DNA of 64,000 nt, taken from NCBI GenBank assembly GCA_019054805.1, contig JAHQIY010000001.1, positions 10,802,501 through 10,866,500 of the forward strand, in the 5' to 3' direction. Positions 1-11,982 of this stretch are shown in pieces. Position 1 is the first letter of the stretch. The number at the start of each line of letters is the position of its first letter. The translations under genes and the position numbers were made by a program. A model generated the notes under the pieces. The model did no database searches. It saw only the letters and a program-made list of their open reading frames with translations, and had not been told where the DNA came from. This stretch comes from Brachionus manjavacas. Its lineage: Eukaryota; Rotifera; Eurotatoria; Ploima; Brachionidae.

Positions 1-1015
1 AAATCTAATAAATTAAAAATTAAAAATAATAAAGCTACAACCTATGCTTGAGTACAAGTGATCGGCATATATTGATAAAGCCTTGAGAATTTCACCTCTC
101 GATTTTTCATCGAGGTCACTTTTCATCAAATTTTTGGTTTCAATCGGTTTTTGAATTTTTTCACTTCGATTAGACAAGCATGATTTGTCAAGCTCGGAAC
201 GGGATTCATCTTTCAAAAAGATTTATGCTAAATTTTAAAATTCCAAAATATGCCAACCTGGTAGTGTATTTTTTGGCTTAATTGCTTTGATTTTTGGCCC
301 AGTTTCTATTTTGTAAGCGCTTTTTAAACTTGGAAAATAGACCGGACTTATGTCTCTGTTGGATCTAGTTGACTGTTGTGTCGTGACCCTTTCAGAAAAA
401 TCGTGATTTATGTTTGCGGATCGACGAGCAGACTGATTAATTTGAGCTTCCCTAATCATCATTGCTGCTTTATTTTTCTAAATGTAAATTCAAAATATAA
501 TCAATTTTTATTACGTGAATTAGATTTTGACTTAGATCAAGTGATCAAAAAAAAATTACTAACCTCGTTCCTGGAAAACGACTCTTTGTTTTTAGAGTAC
601 CATTTGTAAATTTTTTCCAATTTTCTTTTAAAATCAGTCGAGTTCGGCTCGCTGAAAATTTTTTTTAATTAAAATTTAAAGACAGAAAAAAAGCTCACAT
701 TTCTTTGAGTTCATTGAGCATGTTTGTTAATATAAGATAAAAATTAGTTTCTTGACTAATCTTGTCGCTGAAATAAAATACAATTTATTTTCACATAGAT
801 AGGCTTGAAAAATTACTTTTTTGAGCGAGATGCCAAATTGTTCAAACTTGCTTGTTTTTCGTGTCCTTTGGCCTCATAGTACAACTCTTTGAACATTTGA
901 TTCTCCAGTAGCTAAAAAATATCTAATCAATATCCAAAAACAATAAAAAATTGATTACCTTTGAATCTCTAAGCTGGTAAAGATTTTGATGCAAAAATTG
1001 CAAAGAAGTTCCCAT
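1..1015 (-). CDS. Unrecognised multi-exon protein, 5' part (truncated by window edge)
   Basis: I start at the ATG at 1015 and join six exons on canonical gt/ag junctions that all keep phase: 959-1015, 817-911, 699-767, 564-651, 258-477 and 42-209. This gives about 232 residues before the gene leaves the window; a further acceptor sits at about position 5. The first 100 residues are charged and helix-prone (for example FKELYYEAKGHEKQ and KRKLEKIYKWYSKNKE), then comes a Ser/Arg/Lys-rich stretch (REAQINQSARRSANIN) with the motif PVYFPSLKSAYKIETG. No signal peptide or membrane segment is seen. I do not recognise the family. A cytoskeletal or ciliary coiled-coil protein would fit the composition, but that is only a guess. 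The exon joins are well supported by phase; the function is unknown. Confidence 0.6.
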
Positions 1016-2594
1016 GTTTTTTTTAAAAGCGAATCCGAACGAATTTTTCGTTTTTCACCGATTTGTTTAGCCAAATTTTAATTTGTTTGATTTGAAGTGA
1101 TTCAAAACATTATTTCTTTGCCTTAGAGAAGCTAAGAAATTTCAAGCTATTTAATTTATTTAAACATTAAAATAAAAAGTATATTTTAAAAAGGTAGAAA
1201 CTCTAGAGTGACTCTTATTCACAGTACTTTCGATCTAATTATGCAATTTTAGCAACTTATATTTTTAATACTCAGTTCCGAAAGGTAAATATCAAAAAAA
1301 AATTTAAGTGAAAATTTTCTAATTTAAATTGTTTGAATTTCTATGGTAACTATTTTGGTAATTCAAATTAGTTATTTTGTTTCTTTATTGGAATCCTTTA
1401 GGTCGATGGAAAAAAAAAACAATTTAAAAAGTTGTTGTCCAAAGGTTTCTCTAATAATTTTAATTTATTAATCTGAATAACTTTAAGCTGATTTTTGTCT
1501 AAAAAATACCATAAGTTTTAAATTAATATTTTTATAAATTAAAAAAAGAATCGAACTTTTTGAAAAAAAATTAGATTTAAATTAAATTTCTGTAATTTTA
1601 AATGTTTCCTTTTTTATAACTTTTTTACTAAAAAACCCTGGGTTAATGCAAGTATTAATGTCTTTCGAGATTTAATTGTTATCTGGAAATATTTTTTTAC
1701 TCTAAATTCATATGACTAATTGATAAATATCATACTCAAACAGATGATATATTTAATTATGATTCAAATTTTTAAGTAATACTTTTAAAAGTATAAAAAA
1801 ATAAAAATCATCAAAGATTACTGATTAAATATTAATTGATTAAAATTTTAATAAGTTGACAATTTTATTTGGTTTAAGTTTTTTTTAACTTTTCAGATCT
1901 AAATTTTTAAAAGTATTTGTTTTGTTCATTTGATAAAATAGAATTAAAAAAGTTTATCTAGAAGAAAAAAAACATTTAATCTTGATAGATTAATTTTTTA
2001 TTCTTATTTTCAAAAAAATATATTTTAATTTTAATTAAATTTGCTTATAGATGATTTCTGATTTCTTCTATATTTAAAAACGATAATGTTAAAAAAATAA
2101 TTAATTTTATTTTTTAGTTCAAATTTTAAATTTTTTTATATTCTTTTTTGAATTTATCATTCAAACTTAGTTTAAAAAGTCGCATGTTGATCGGCTTAAC
2201 TGGAAACCCTTTAAAAAATTTAATAATAAAAAATTCTCTTACTTAATACCTAATCGAATATCTAGAAATGCACAAAAAAAAAATTTCAAATATTGAAATT
2301 GATTAAAAAACCCAACAAATCGATCTCATTTACTAAGCACACGTAGTCAGAACTGAAAATTACTTAGTAGAGAAGCCAAAGGAACTAAGGGGACGAGAGC
2401 CTTTTATTCGAATCACTTGAAGATTTATTGAAGGAGTTTTACAGACCGGGACAGATTATCTAAAAATAGAAAAATAAATTTTTAATGTAATTTTATAATG
2501 AATTTACACTTTTTTATTAAAATTTTTTTAAGTAAAACTGTAAGTAACTTTACTCACATTTAATGTTTTTTTTTTTAACTTTTGATCAATTTAA
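1016..2594. other. Intergenic, AT-rich, no supported gene
   Basis: Very AT-rich sequence with long A and T runs. At 2390-2460 there is a short, less AT-rich patch whose plus frame reads ESLEDLLKEFYRPGQII before a stop; it may be a decayed transposon fragment, but it is too short to assign. Confidence 0.4.
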
Positions 2595-3072
2595 TCTGTT
2601 TTTTTTTTTGCTCTTTAAAATGAACTATTAAACATAAAACATTAAAATTTGACTTTTTGAATTTTCTCAAAAATATTACTTATCAATATGCTTTTTTCCA
2701 TATCTTACAAAAGGAAAGTCCATTTCAAATATTCAATTTATTCCAGTTTAAACTTCAATATTTAATTATTTAAAAAAACTTAATTATTAAAATTGGCCTA
2801 TTTTCATAGAAATAGGCCATCACATTTACTTAAGAATAACGAGTGTCTTTTGATCTTTTTATAATAAATAAATATAAATTGAAAACATTTGGACCTTCCT
2901 TTCGTAAGATATTGCAAAAATCATATTGATTCGTAATTTTTTTTAAGGCAATTCAAAAAGTCAAATTTTAATGTTTTTTAAAAATAATTTTTGATCAAAA
3001 TATCGTTAAAAAATGATCATGGACTCATTTTAGTCTGTTTTTTTTGCTCTTTAAAATGAACTATTAAACATA
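2595..3072. repeat. Foldback repeat bracketed by direct repeats
   Basis: About 40 bp (tctg, T-run, then gctctttaaaatgaactatt and aaacata) occurs in direct orientation at 2595-2636 and 3034-3072. Between the copies lie two inverted arms of about 90 bp (2636-2725 and 2889-2978) that match each other at roughly four bases in five, including aaaatttgactttttgaatt. Near the centre, 2796-2819 is itself a hairpin (ggcctattt / aaataggcc). The structure resembles a non-autonomous foldback or MITE-type element. No coding sequence is present. Confidence 0.6.
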
Positions 3073-3378
3073 TATATTTTTACTATAAAAACATCAAAGG
3101 AAACTCGTCATTTTAAGGCAACGGTGTTCCAGATGGCCTATTTCTTTTAATAAAAATTGTAACAACTTATTTTTTATATTTTTTTAATTATTAGATGATT
3201 CAAAATAGCTGAACAAAATTTGGTTAAATCAAGTCTATGGGAACATATTTTTTTAAATCTCAAACTTTTGAACATTCTTTTTTGAAAGCCCGTTATTTTC
3301 ATCTTTATTTGATTCATTATCTTCTTCTCTAAATAAATTATTTTCAAGAATTATTCTACAAATTATGGTTCGTTTGCT

Positions 3379-3597
3379 TTAAGCATTCTTCTTTAATTTT
3401 TGACAGGCTTTAAGCTCTATTTGATATTTACTATAAACCAAATCACCATTTTTCACAGCATTTATTTTCCCTACTGAATTATTTAGTTTTTCGATTAGAT
3501 CAAGGTTTGAAACGATGTTGATTGTCCTTTTGTCTGTGCTGTAGAATCTTTTATTACAAGCAGAGCAGAATTTCACATTTAAATATAATTTAGACAT
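3379..3597 (-). CDS. Small Cys-containing hypothetical ORF
   Basis: ATG-started open frame of 72 residues, lysine-rich, with one FCSACNKRF motif (CxxC) near the N-terminus followed by a moderately polar region that reads like real protein (NIVSNLDLIEKLNNSVGK). No second CxxC pair is present, so a complete zinc finger cannot be claimed, and no flanking exon with convincing splice signals was found. It lies in a repeat-rich interval and may be an exon or a remnant of a mobile-element gene. I do not recognise the family. Confidence 0.3.
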   Translation of the reverse strand: MSKLYLNVKFCSACNKRFYSTDKRTINIVSNLDLIEKLNNSVGKINAVKNGDLVYSKYQIELKACQKLKKNA

Positions 3598-4533
3598 AAT
3601 ACATTTTTTAAAGTAAAATATTTTACTCTATTAATTCGAAAATTGAGTTTGTTTTGATAAATGGGAGAAAGCAATACGAGTAAGAGAGATAAGATTTAGT
3701 TATTAAAGATTTAAATTAAAAATATTTGAATTTAATCTCAATTTTTAGTCTGACGCAATCTCATATATGTAGATTGTTTTGATAAATGGTAGAAAGCAAT
3801 ACGAATAAGAGAGGTCAAAAAATAAGATTTATTCTGTTAAAAAAAAGGAAAATTTAAGTTTTTTTTTGAAAAAAGTTTTAGTTTTTATTTAATTATTTTA
3901 TTGAATAAGGGGCAAAATTTCAATCGTAAAACCCTAAGACCCTTTGTGGTAATTTTTTTATTAAAACTATGATAGGTTTATTTAAGGCTCTCAATATTTT
4001 ACCAAACAAATTTAATATTATTTAGAAAAAATAAAGCTAAAAATAAACTTAATTGAATTAAACAAAACATTTTTTATATTGGCCTCACACTTTTACTGCT
4101 AATAAATTATGTGTAAAATGCAACGCCTTTTTTAATGAAAAAGAAAAAAGGTTATTATTGTCCGAACGACTGCACAAAAAAAATGATTTTATAAAAATTG
4201 CTTTTTTTTTTAAATTAATGATTTTATAAATTAATTAAATTTTTTGATAAATGTTAACAAAAAATCCCGGTTTATCTTTTTTTTTCTGAAAACATTTATT
4301 TTGTTTATTTTAATTATGTTTTGTCTAATTTAATAAATTTATTTTTGGTTGAATAAATTTCTTTATTTTTTATTAATTTTGTTGGGAATTTACAAAATTA
4401 GTTATATTAAAATGTTATAAGTCTTTTCTTTTCTGTACTTTTTGTACTTTTTGTAATTTTAATGATAGCTAGATATGCAGTTAATTGCCACTCTTTGAAT
4501 TTTCTTATTTTGCCTTCTCAAATAGGGATGTAA
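3598..4533. other. Intergenic, AT-rich, one local duplication
   Basis: A segment of about 43 bp is present twice in direct orientation, at 3648-3690 and 3773-3816 (core ttttgataaatgg, then agaaagcaatacga and taagagag). The rest is AT-rich DNA with no supported gene. Confidence 0.5.
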
Positions 4534-4570
4534 GACTTGCATATCATAAATCATTTATGATATGCAAGTC
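4534..4570. repeat. Perfect 37-bp palindrome left of a transposon insertion
   Basis: Two 18-base arms (gacttgcatatcataaat and its exact reverse complement) are separated by one base. The last three bases (gtc) are also the first three bases of the target duplication of the adjacent element. Confidence 0.85.
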
Positions 4571-4575
4571 ATTTT

Positions 4576-5326
4576 GGTCTGGGTTACTTTTGTTAGACCA
4601 CGAAAATTCTTAACGTAACAAAATTATCTTTTGTTTGTGTCCAAAATTATAACGAAAAAAGCAATCGTAATAAAAGTATATTTTATTTATTCAATAAATG
4701 TAATAAAAATAATCAAATTTCTGATAATAGTTTTCTAAATAAACTTAAATAAAAATCTACAAATAATAATCTACTCATCGTCTAAACTTGATAATTCATC
4801 ACTATCTGATTCATCACTTGAATCCTCGTCAATTTCTTGGTCCTTTAATTTTTTTTCTAGCTTTGAGAAGTCAAGTACTTGAATCGTATACTTAACATAT
4901 GTATCGATCGAAATGTCCTTATCTAGTAGCATTTTCTTTTGATTTAACAAAAGAGCGTCTTTTATTATGTAAGGTTTCTTTCTCGGTGGTGGTCGCTCAT
5001 TATTGAGCGCTCTAATATATTTCAAACTTGAGTCTACTTCTTCAGCTTTGAACTTAGCTACAACTTTGTAAATATCAGGTCTAGCAATACTAAGCTGAGA
5101 ATTTTGTTTATAGTTGTACCCCTCTCAAGTGTTAATTATTTAAATTTTTTTTTGTTTAAGTGTTTGGAAGTTTTCAAAATATTAATTGTTACAAAATGTA
5201 ACAGAATACATGTGTAACAAAAGTATTTTTTAAAAATTGCACTCTTTTTTTAAATATTACAAATTTTAATAAATTTCTCTTTTAAAATAGTGTAACAAAA
5301 TTATCGTGACAAAAGTAACCGGGACG
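4576..5326 (-). mobile_element. Truncated MULE-like DNA transposon with TIRs and 8-bp target duplication
   Basis: The left end reads gtctgggttacttttgtta and the right end, reverse-complemented, gtcccggttacttttgtca, so 16 of 19 terminal bases match. Directly outside both ends is the same 8-mer gtcatttt (4568-4575 and 5327-5334), the expected target-site duplication. An 8-bp duplication fits Mutator-like (8-11 bp) and hAT (8 bp) transposition. The interior carries the end of a transposase-like frame (4771-5124, minus strand). At 751 bp this is a deletion derivative, not an autonomous element. Confidence 0.7.
4771..5124 (-). pseudogene. MULE-type transposase C-terminal fragment
   Basis: The frame is open from just after a stop at 5125-5127 to the stop at 4771 and has no start codon of its own near the beginning. 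It reads SIARPDIYKVVAKFKAEEVD, then ERPPPRKKPY, and ends in an acidic serine tail. A pattern of bulky residue, P, x, I, then VxxFKxEE, then PP plus basic residues is what I know from the C-termini of Mutator-like (MULE) transposases in animals. That family call is from memory of the pattern. The inverted repeats around it support a mobile-element origin. The catalytic DDE region is absent. Confidence 0.5.
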
Positions 5327-5328
5327 GT

Positions 5329-5355
5329 CATTTTCCTTTAAGTTAAAGGAAAATG
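5329..5355. repeat. Perfect 27-bp palindrome right of the insertion
   Basis: Two 13-base arms (cattttcctttaa and its reverse complement) surround a single base. It overlaps the right target duplication of the element at 4576-5326. Confidence 0.85.
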
Positions 5356-6007
5356 ATTCTTTAAAAGTTAAATCTCATTGTTTATCCGTGACGACTGTTG
5401 AAGAGAATTAATTATATTTGTAAAGTCTCAAGCTTTAGACTTTTGAGAATTAAGTCAAATAAAAAATAAAACAATTAAATTTAGTTAAAAGTCTTTTAAA
5501 TAGAATGTGAAGTTATCAATATAAAGATTTTTTTCAATTCTCATAGAAATGTATTTTTTTTCAATCTTAATTTATTCTAACGTTTAAGTTGAGTATTTTT
5601 TGTTTTTCATACCAATGAAAAATTAATTTTTGTTACTTTCGAGTTCGTTGATTAGAGTTCTCGTTTCAAAAATGACAAATTCAGATAGCTATTTAGCTTT
5701 GAGGCGACTGAGGAACATGTTGATTAATGATGCTCAAATAGATGCAGGCTATTTTATTCACGAAGAAAAATTTTGTTTTTTCTAGTATTATGAATCAAAA
5801 TAATTTTCTTACTAAATTTTTTCAATTATTTTCATTTAATTAAAAATTATTCAAAGACAAGTCATTTTGAAAAATTTTCAAAAATTTTTAGAATTAAATT
5901 CTTTTTTTTATTTTATTCTATAAGTCCTAGTAAACACATTATTTATTAAATAAAATCGACGACTAAAATAAAAATTATAACTTTGAAGTTTCTTCAGCGC
6001 TTTGTAG
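5356..6007. other. Intergenic, no supported gene
   Basis: AT-rich spacer between the transposon remnant and the 3' end of the malate dehydrogenase gene. Nothing else was recognised. Confidence 0.4.
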
Positions 6008-7006
6008 TCATTTTGTAGCATCAAAAGCGTCATCTCTTTCTTGGATTAATTCTTGAGCAGTTTTTGTCATCAAATCTCTTGCCCAGTCGTTGATCTCTAA
6101 ACCTTGAACAATAGACCATGTGCGATTTTGGCATTTGATTGGAAAACTGTAAACAAGTCCTTTCTCGATTCCGTAAGAGCCATCCGAAACAACGCCCATA
6201 GAGACCCAATCATCATTAGGTGTTCCAAACCACCAGTCTCTCAAGTGATCGCAGATGGCCTTAGCAGCAGACATGGCTGATGAGAGCTTTCTGGCGGCAA
6301 TGATAGCAGCACCTCGTTTTTGCACCACTGGAATAAAAGAGTTTTTGATCCAGTTCTCATCTTGAATGGCATCATAAGCTTGCTTAGTTTCACCATTGTT
6401 CAAAGTGACTTTAGCATGTCTCAAGTCTGGAAATTGAGTTGAAGAATGGTTGCCCCAAATGGTGACCTGTCTAACTTTGTCAGTAGTTACACCAACTTTC
6501 AATGCAACTTGAGCTTTGGCGCGATTATGATCCAATCGAGTCAAACATGAGAAGTTCTCTGAGGGAATTGATGGAGCATTTTTGGAACAAACTAAACAGT
6601 TTGTGTTAGCTGGGTTGCCCACGACCAAAACTTTGACTGTTTTTTTGGCATACTGTTCCAAGGCGGCACCTTGAGATTTGAAAATTCTAACATTGGCGGC
6701 TAAAAGGTCTTTTCTTTCCATGCCTTCCCTTCTTGGCATGGCACCGACCAAAACAGCAACGTCTATATCTTTGAAAGCAACTGTTTCTTGGTCAGTGCAG
6801 ACAACATCTCTCAACAATGGCAAAGAGCAGTCTTCCAACTCAAATTTAACACCACCCAAAGCTCCCAATGCTGGAGTGATATCTAATAAATGCAAAATGA
6901 TCGGTTGGTCTTTGCCAAATACATCACCATTCGCAATTGAATACAATAAAGAATATCCAATTTGGCCAGCAGCACCAGTGACTAAAACTCTAATTGGTTC
7001 ACTCAT
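6008..7006 (-). CDS. MDH1: Cytosolic malate dehydrogenase
   Basis: Interconverts malate and oxaloacetate with NAD(H) in the cytosol, as part of the malate-aspartate shuttle. The 332-residue frame is close to the animal cytosolic enzyme's usual 330-335. The Rossmann motif [10 protein letters not shown] lies at residues 10-19. Substrate arginines are visible in MPRREGMER (R92, R98) and LDHNRAK (R162). The catalytic Asp159-His187 pair lies in TRLDHNR and [11 protein letters not shown], both diagnostic of the cytosolic-type MDH rather than the mitochondrial form. There is no N-terminal transit peptide: the protein begins [11 protein letters not shown]. The ATG at 7006 is the natural start, four residues ahead of the first beta strand. 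The gene has no intron, unlike most genes in this window. Identification is secure. Confidence 0.97.
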   Translation of the reverse strand: MSEPIRVLVTGAAGQIGYSLLYSIANGDVFGKDQPIILHLLDITPALGALGGVKFELEDCSLPLLRDVVCTDQETVAFKDIDVAVLVGAMPRREGMERKDLLAANVRIFKSQGAALEQYAKKTVKVLVVGNPANTNCLVCSKNAPSIPSENFSCLTRLDHNRAKAQVALKVGVTTDKVRQVTIWGNHSSTQFPDLRHAKVTLNNGETKQAYDAIQDENWIKNSFIPVVQKRGAAIIAARKLSSAMSAAKAICDHLRDWWFGTPNDDWVSMGVVSDGSYGIEKGLVYSFPIKCQNRTWSIVQGLEINDWARDLMTKTAQELIQERDDAFDATK

Positions 7007-8830
7007 TTTTAAAATGAAATATTTCTAAACAATTTTTTTTTGATAAAATTTAAGAAAATATGTTCTAAACGCTTTTTATTTTAAGGCTTGTATCGGGTGT
7101 GTAAAGCGAAGTCATTGTGCATTGAGAAAAATAAGAAAGTACGCTAAAATTTTGATAGAATTATAATTTTTTTTTAAGTTTTTACTTAGCGTTAGTTGGG
7201 GTTAAATATTTAAGTATATTTAGTTCATAATTTTAGTTGATGCATTTTCAAAATTTGGCGAATCATCCACTGCAGTTATTTGTTAGCTTTGTTGTTTGCC
7301 AATGCCTGAGGAAATGTCTTTTATAAGATTTTAAAATGTAATATTTTAAATTTTTGCATAATTATCGAAAGAATTTCACGAGGGGGTTTCGAGCATAAGT
7401 TTGTATTCCTTACCTTGAATTGATGTTGCTGCTTGATTAATTGAAATAAAGAACTTCCAGGACAACAAAAAAATTTTAAACACATCTATTATAAGACTAG
7501 ATTTTCCATAATTTTACTAGTTGAATAATAGTGATTAAATTTTAATCAATTAGAAATTATTTTAATTAAAAGTTCAATGGAATATTGAAGTCATAAAAAG
7601 CTTATTTTTTTAAATTTCCATTTTAATAGAAATAAATAAAAATAAAAAGTTTAAAAACAATTGATTAAAAAAAAGGACTTTCCGTTGCAACCTACACCGG
7701 TATTTTCCAAATTGTATTTTTAATAATATAATAAAAGTATTCCTAAATGTGTTTTAAATCTATTATCCGCATTTACATCAAATTTTTTAATTTTAGAGCG
7801 GTAATAAAAATTGAAATTTACTAACTTTTAATTTTTTAAATAATTTTAAAAAATTAAAAGTTAATAAAAATTTTTAATATCACAAATTGACTGAGAACAC
7901 AAAATATCATAATTCAAAGCGGTAAATAGTTGAATTAACACATTGAATTTAAAATATTTGATGAAAATTCGTACCTAAAATTTTAAACACATCTTTGGAG
8001 CATGTGGTGTAAGTTAAAAATATTTTTTCGTGGTCGAGATGATGTTTAATTCATGCACAAAATTTGTCTATTGTTCTATTATTATTATTATTATTATTAT
8101 TATTTATTAGTTTAAAGCCCCATAGGCAAAATTACAAAAAATTACATTAAATTCGAGATAAATTAAAAAATAAAAAAGAAAGAAAATTGCACCAGTGTTA
8201 CTAAGTAAAAAAGTTTTTCTATGAGATGGCATTATCGAACAAGGAAATACGGTAATTTAGAAAAATGATTTTAGTTTTAAAAAGAAAAAAATTCTGTTTA
8301 GTAAGAAAAATTCAAATTTTATCAATAAAAAAAATAGGAGTTATTTTTAATTTTAAATTTAATAGCTCAATTTATGATAAGATCCTGACCAAACCTTTTC
8401 AACAAGATCTATTTTATTTTTAAAAGAAAATAAAAAAAGTAAAATTAAAGCTAGTTATTCTTCCTTTTTTTATTATTGGCATAATTTACCTTTGATTTTT
8501 AAGAGTGTCATAAATCTTCACAAATAAAAATTTGCACTCATAAACAAATGAAAATAAATTTAATTTTTTTATATTATTCATAAGGACATTCTAGCGTTGA
8601 TAAATAAAGTTTCAAATGTCAAATTAATAATATTAATATTAATTATTAAATATACTAATAATTAATATTAATTTCTGGTAAATTCTAAATGAAATTAAAT
8701 ACAAAGAAAATTATTTCACAATTAGGATGCAGTTCTAGGATTCATACATTTAAAAATTGTTTTTTCTTAAATTTAATTTGCATAAAAAAAATTCAAATAA
8801 TTTGAAAAAATAAAAAAAATTAAAAATAAA
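7007..8830. other. Intergenic between divergent MDH1 and RRM/F-box genes
   Basis: The interval separates two divergently transcribed genes and should hold both promoters, but I could not name a promoter element in the AT-rich sequence. It includes the repeat at 8077-8135. A short motif near 8233 (atcgaacaaggaaatacggt) recurs with small changes at 12827-12845. Confidence 0.4.
8077..8135 (-). repeat. (ATT)n microsatellite with LINE-like 3' tail
   Basis: About nine ATT units are followed on the right by agtttaaagccccataggc. Read on the minus strand this becomes gcctatggggctttaaac, then (AAT)n, the layout of the 3' end of a non-LTR retrotransposon with a microsatellite tail. Only the terminal few dozen bases are recognisable. 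Confidence 0.4.
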
Positions 8831-11800
8831 ATGCAAACACTTAAAATTGAGCCCGATAGATGCTCAGAAACTGAATATTTAAGCGATTTAATTAAACATA
8901 AAATTTACGTCAGTAACTTGGAATGGAGCGTGCATGAAAATTTGTTAAAGCACTTCTTATCGAAGTTTGGTTCTGTCAAGCGATGTAAAATTTTAAGATA
9001 CCAGGACACTAACAGATCAAAAGGCACTGCTTTTGTAGAATTAAATGATGCTCAGAGTGCTGAAAATATCTTAAATGCTCAAGAGAACGATTTGGTCCTG
9101 TGTGGAAGACCTCTAATTGTAAAAATGTATGAAAAAAACAACAAAACCAAGCCGAAATATCAGGAAAAATATTTTCAAAAACAATTAACTGAATCCAAAT
9201 CAAGTTCAAGTCAAATTGAATACCAACCATCTAATTGTTATTTAGATATACTGCCTTACAATGTATTGAATAACATATTTTCGTATTTTTCAATTAGAGA
9301 TTTATGCATTGCTGAGCAAGGTAGCCTAAAAATTAAGAGTTTTTTTAATTTTAAATTTTTTAAAAGTATGTAGACGATGGTACGAAATAGCAAGGCTCAC
9401 TTGGTCTCAAAAAGAAAGACTTGTATTAAGCAATAGATGCATATTTGAGAACTATTCTTTCAAAAAAGATAATCAATACGGTTTTGTGTGTCGACCAGGT
9501 TTTTAATAAAAAAATAAATGAATTAAATTTTAATTAATTAAAAACTAAATTTTTTTACTGAAGATTTTGGTAAAACAGCGATTTTACAAATATTGAATAA
9601 AAATCTCAGAAATTTGAAGTATTTTGACATTTCAGAGTGCTATTCAAAATTTGGTACCTCAATTGGTGAAATATTGAGATATTTGGGAGATTCTTGCCCC
9701 AAATTGACTTATCTATTATTGAACAATCTAAGCGTATCTAACAAAAATTTTACACCATTGGTCAAGCGATGTGCGAATTTGAAAGTTATTAAAATATCAA
9801 ATTCTCATCGATTGAGTGATGCATCTATATCAAAAATATTCCAGCATTGTCCCCTTTTGGAAGAATTCGATTTCTCTAATTGTAGAATTATTAGTGGGGA
9901 GTGTTTTCAAAGAATAAAACCCAATAATCAAAAAATTCAAAGGATTTATTTGAATGATTGTGAAAAGGTAAGACTAAATTCATTTATAATCAAAATCAAA
10001 GCAAAATTAAAAATTAACACAGTACAAAGAAACAATTGTCTATTCAAATTTTCTTCTGTTTGTTTTGAAATTTATCAATAATTTGCTATTGATAAGGATT
10101 TATTTTTAAAACCTTAAAATATTTAGCAGTGATTAAGTTAACAAATTTAGAAATTATTTTATAATTATTGGAATGATATTATTTGGAAATTTGTAACTTT
10201 GATGCACTCTGAAATGTGCATCTTAATATTCCAGAGTTTACCTTTAGATTTGACAAAGTATGTAAAAAAATGTACCTCTGTACTTATTTTAAATAAAAAT
10301 CTATTTAATAATTAAAAATTGATGAAATCATTTTAATCAAAATTAAAACGCTTAAAGTAGTTCAATATTATAAAACTATTTATAATTATTTTTCTAAAAC
10401 ATGACGGTGACCTCTTGTTCCATAATGTTAATATTTGAACCAAAGGGTAATGCCATCCAACTTTATCAATTTTTTTTTTTTTTATTTGTTCTTATTCTAT
10501 CCTAGTGGATAATGGTAATCAAAGTTTTTTATAATTTTAAATTTTTCAATATATATTATTCTATTCTTCTTTTTTATTTGAAATCATTTCTAATTTGGCT
10601 TTGAAGGTTTTAGCATCAGTCAAGAGCCTAAATTGCTGTTTTTTTTAGTATCTGAAAACATATGCACTTTTGATTTATCTTCTTTTAACCATTTCTTCCA
10701 TCATCGATTTGTAGCAACCTTTTTTAAAAACACAAAATTAATTTGAGGATTTCGACTCATTAAGGCCCCTTCAAAGGTCATGAAATGCCTCCCCAAAAAT
10801 GGAAAATAATATTGATATTAATTTCACAAGAAAAACTCGTCCCAAAATCAATCATTCACAAAAGTTGAATATTTTATTTTTTTAAATAATTTTAGCTTAA
10901 AGGTTCATGCCTAGAGATTTTGTTAACTAGATGTACGAATATAAAAAAATTGTCCTTAAAAAGAAATGAACCTTATTCATCAACCACTATTCGATGTATT
11001 GTTTACAATTCGCCACGATTGGAATCATTGTTCTTGTCACGTAGGTATAAAAAATCAATGCTAAATAAATTTTTACTTTCTTTTTTTAGCAAATGGATTT
11101 GATAGTTTGCTTTCGTATGATTTAAAAACAATCGAATTTGAAAAGCTTGAAAACCTTGGAGAACTTGATATTGGTAGAAGCCACTGCAACAACGACTTGG
11201 TTACTTTCTTGCTTCAAAAATTAAATAATCTCAAAATTTTAATCATTGATCAATGCATCAATTTAGTTGATGATCCGTTTGCCGGTTCAAATATCAAAAC
11301 TCCTTTGGAAGAATTAAATCTAAATTTTAATAAATACGTAATCATTTTTTCAGAAGAAAATTTATTTAAATCATTTAAATTCCTATTTTTATCCAGATTA
11401 CTGATGAATGTATACAAAGTTTGGTTAAATTTTCTTCGACAATGAAAATTTTGAAAATAAAAGGTTGCTCTAGATTGAGCGAACAAGGTAGATCAAATTT
11501 TAAAAAATTCAAATTTTTAAATAGATTTATAAAAATTATTAGCCATAAAACAAATTTTGGAAAGATTGGACAAATTGAGCTATCTGGATGTCAGTCTTAA
11601 CAATGCTGCTGATAACTCTCTACTGGAAGCTGCTTTGTGGCACTCACCTAGACAAATTCACATCAGCTGCAATGATAGCAAAGTTGATCCAAACAAATTT
11701 ATTTTCGATCATCCAGAAACAACTAAAAAAACTCGAGATCGAGATTGTCCTTTATTTGAATTCAAAAATTTAACCTTCGAATCTTTAATGACTCCGATAA

Positions 11801-11982
11801 GAAGGGTGATAAATGAAAATGTTTGGAATGAAAATGGAATTTTGTATATCGGACCACCTATTGACAGTGATTATGATGAAGATAATGATTTTGAGGGGTA
11901 TTACGAGGAAAATGAATTTGATCAAGAAAACGAACTTGAAGATCTGTTGGAACCAGAAAATGAAATGTTCAAAGAAATCTAA
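8831..11982 (+). CDS. RRM / F-box / leucine-rich-repeat protein
   Basis: Seven exons join in phase: 8831-9320, 9367-9498, 9564-9967, 10896-11040, 11090-11337, 11397-11487 and 11543-11982, giving 649 residues. Residues 24-103 form an RNA-recognition motif, with RNP2 as KIYVSNL and RNP1 as SKGTAFVEL. Residues about 137-180 form an F-box (LDILPYNVLNNIFSYFSIRD, then VCRRWYEIA), whose first intron splits it. From about residue 205 a series of leucine-rich repeats follows (LRNLKYFDIS, CPKLTYLLLNN, CANLKVIKIS, CPLLEEFDFSNC, LEELNLN, LDKLSYLDVS). The tail is strongly acidic. F-box/LRR proteins are substrate receptors of SCF ubiquitin ligases. The RRM suggests that RNA or an RNP is bound as well; this is inference. 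Intron 3 (928 bp) is far longer than the others. A polyadenylation signal aataaa lies near 12030. Confidence 0.85.

Noticed and set aside
6678..7028. Plus-strand 116-codon frame over MDH1
   Set aside because: Antisense to a secure, conserved enzyme gene; no conserved motif.
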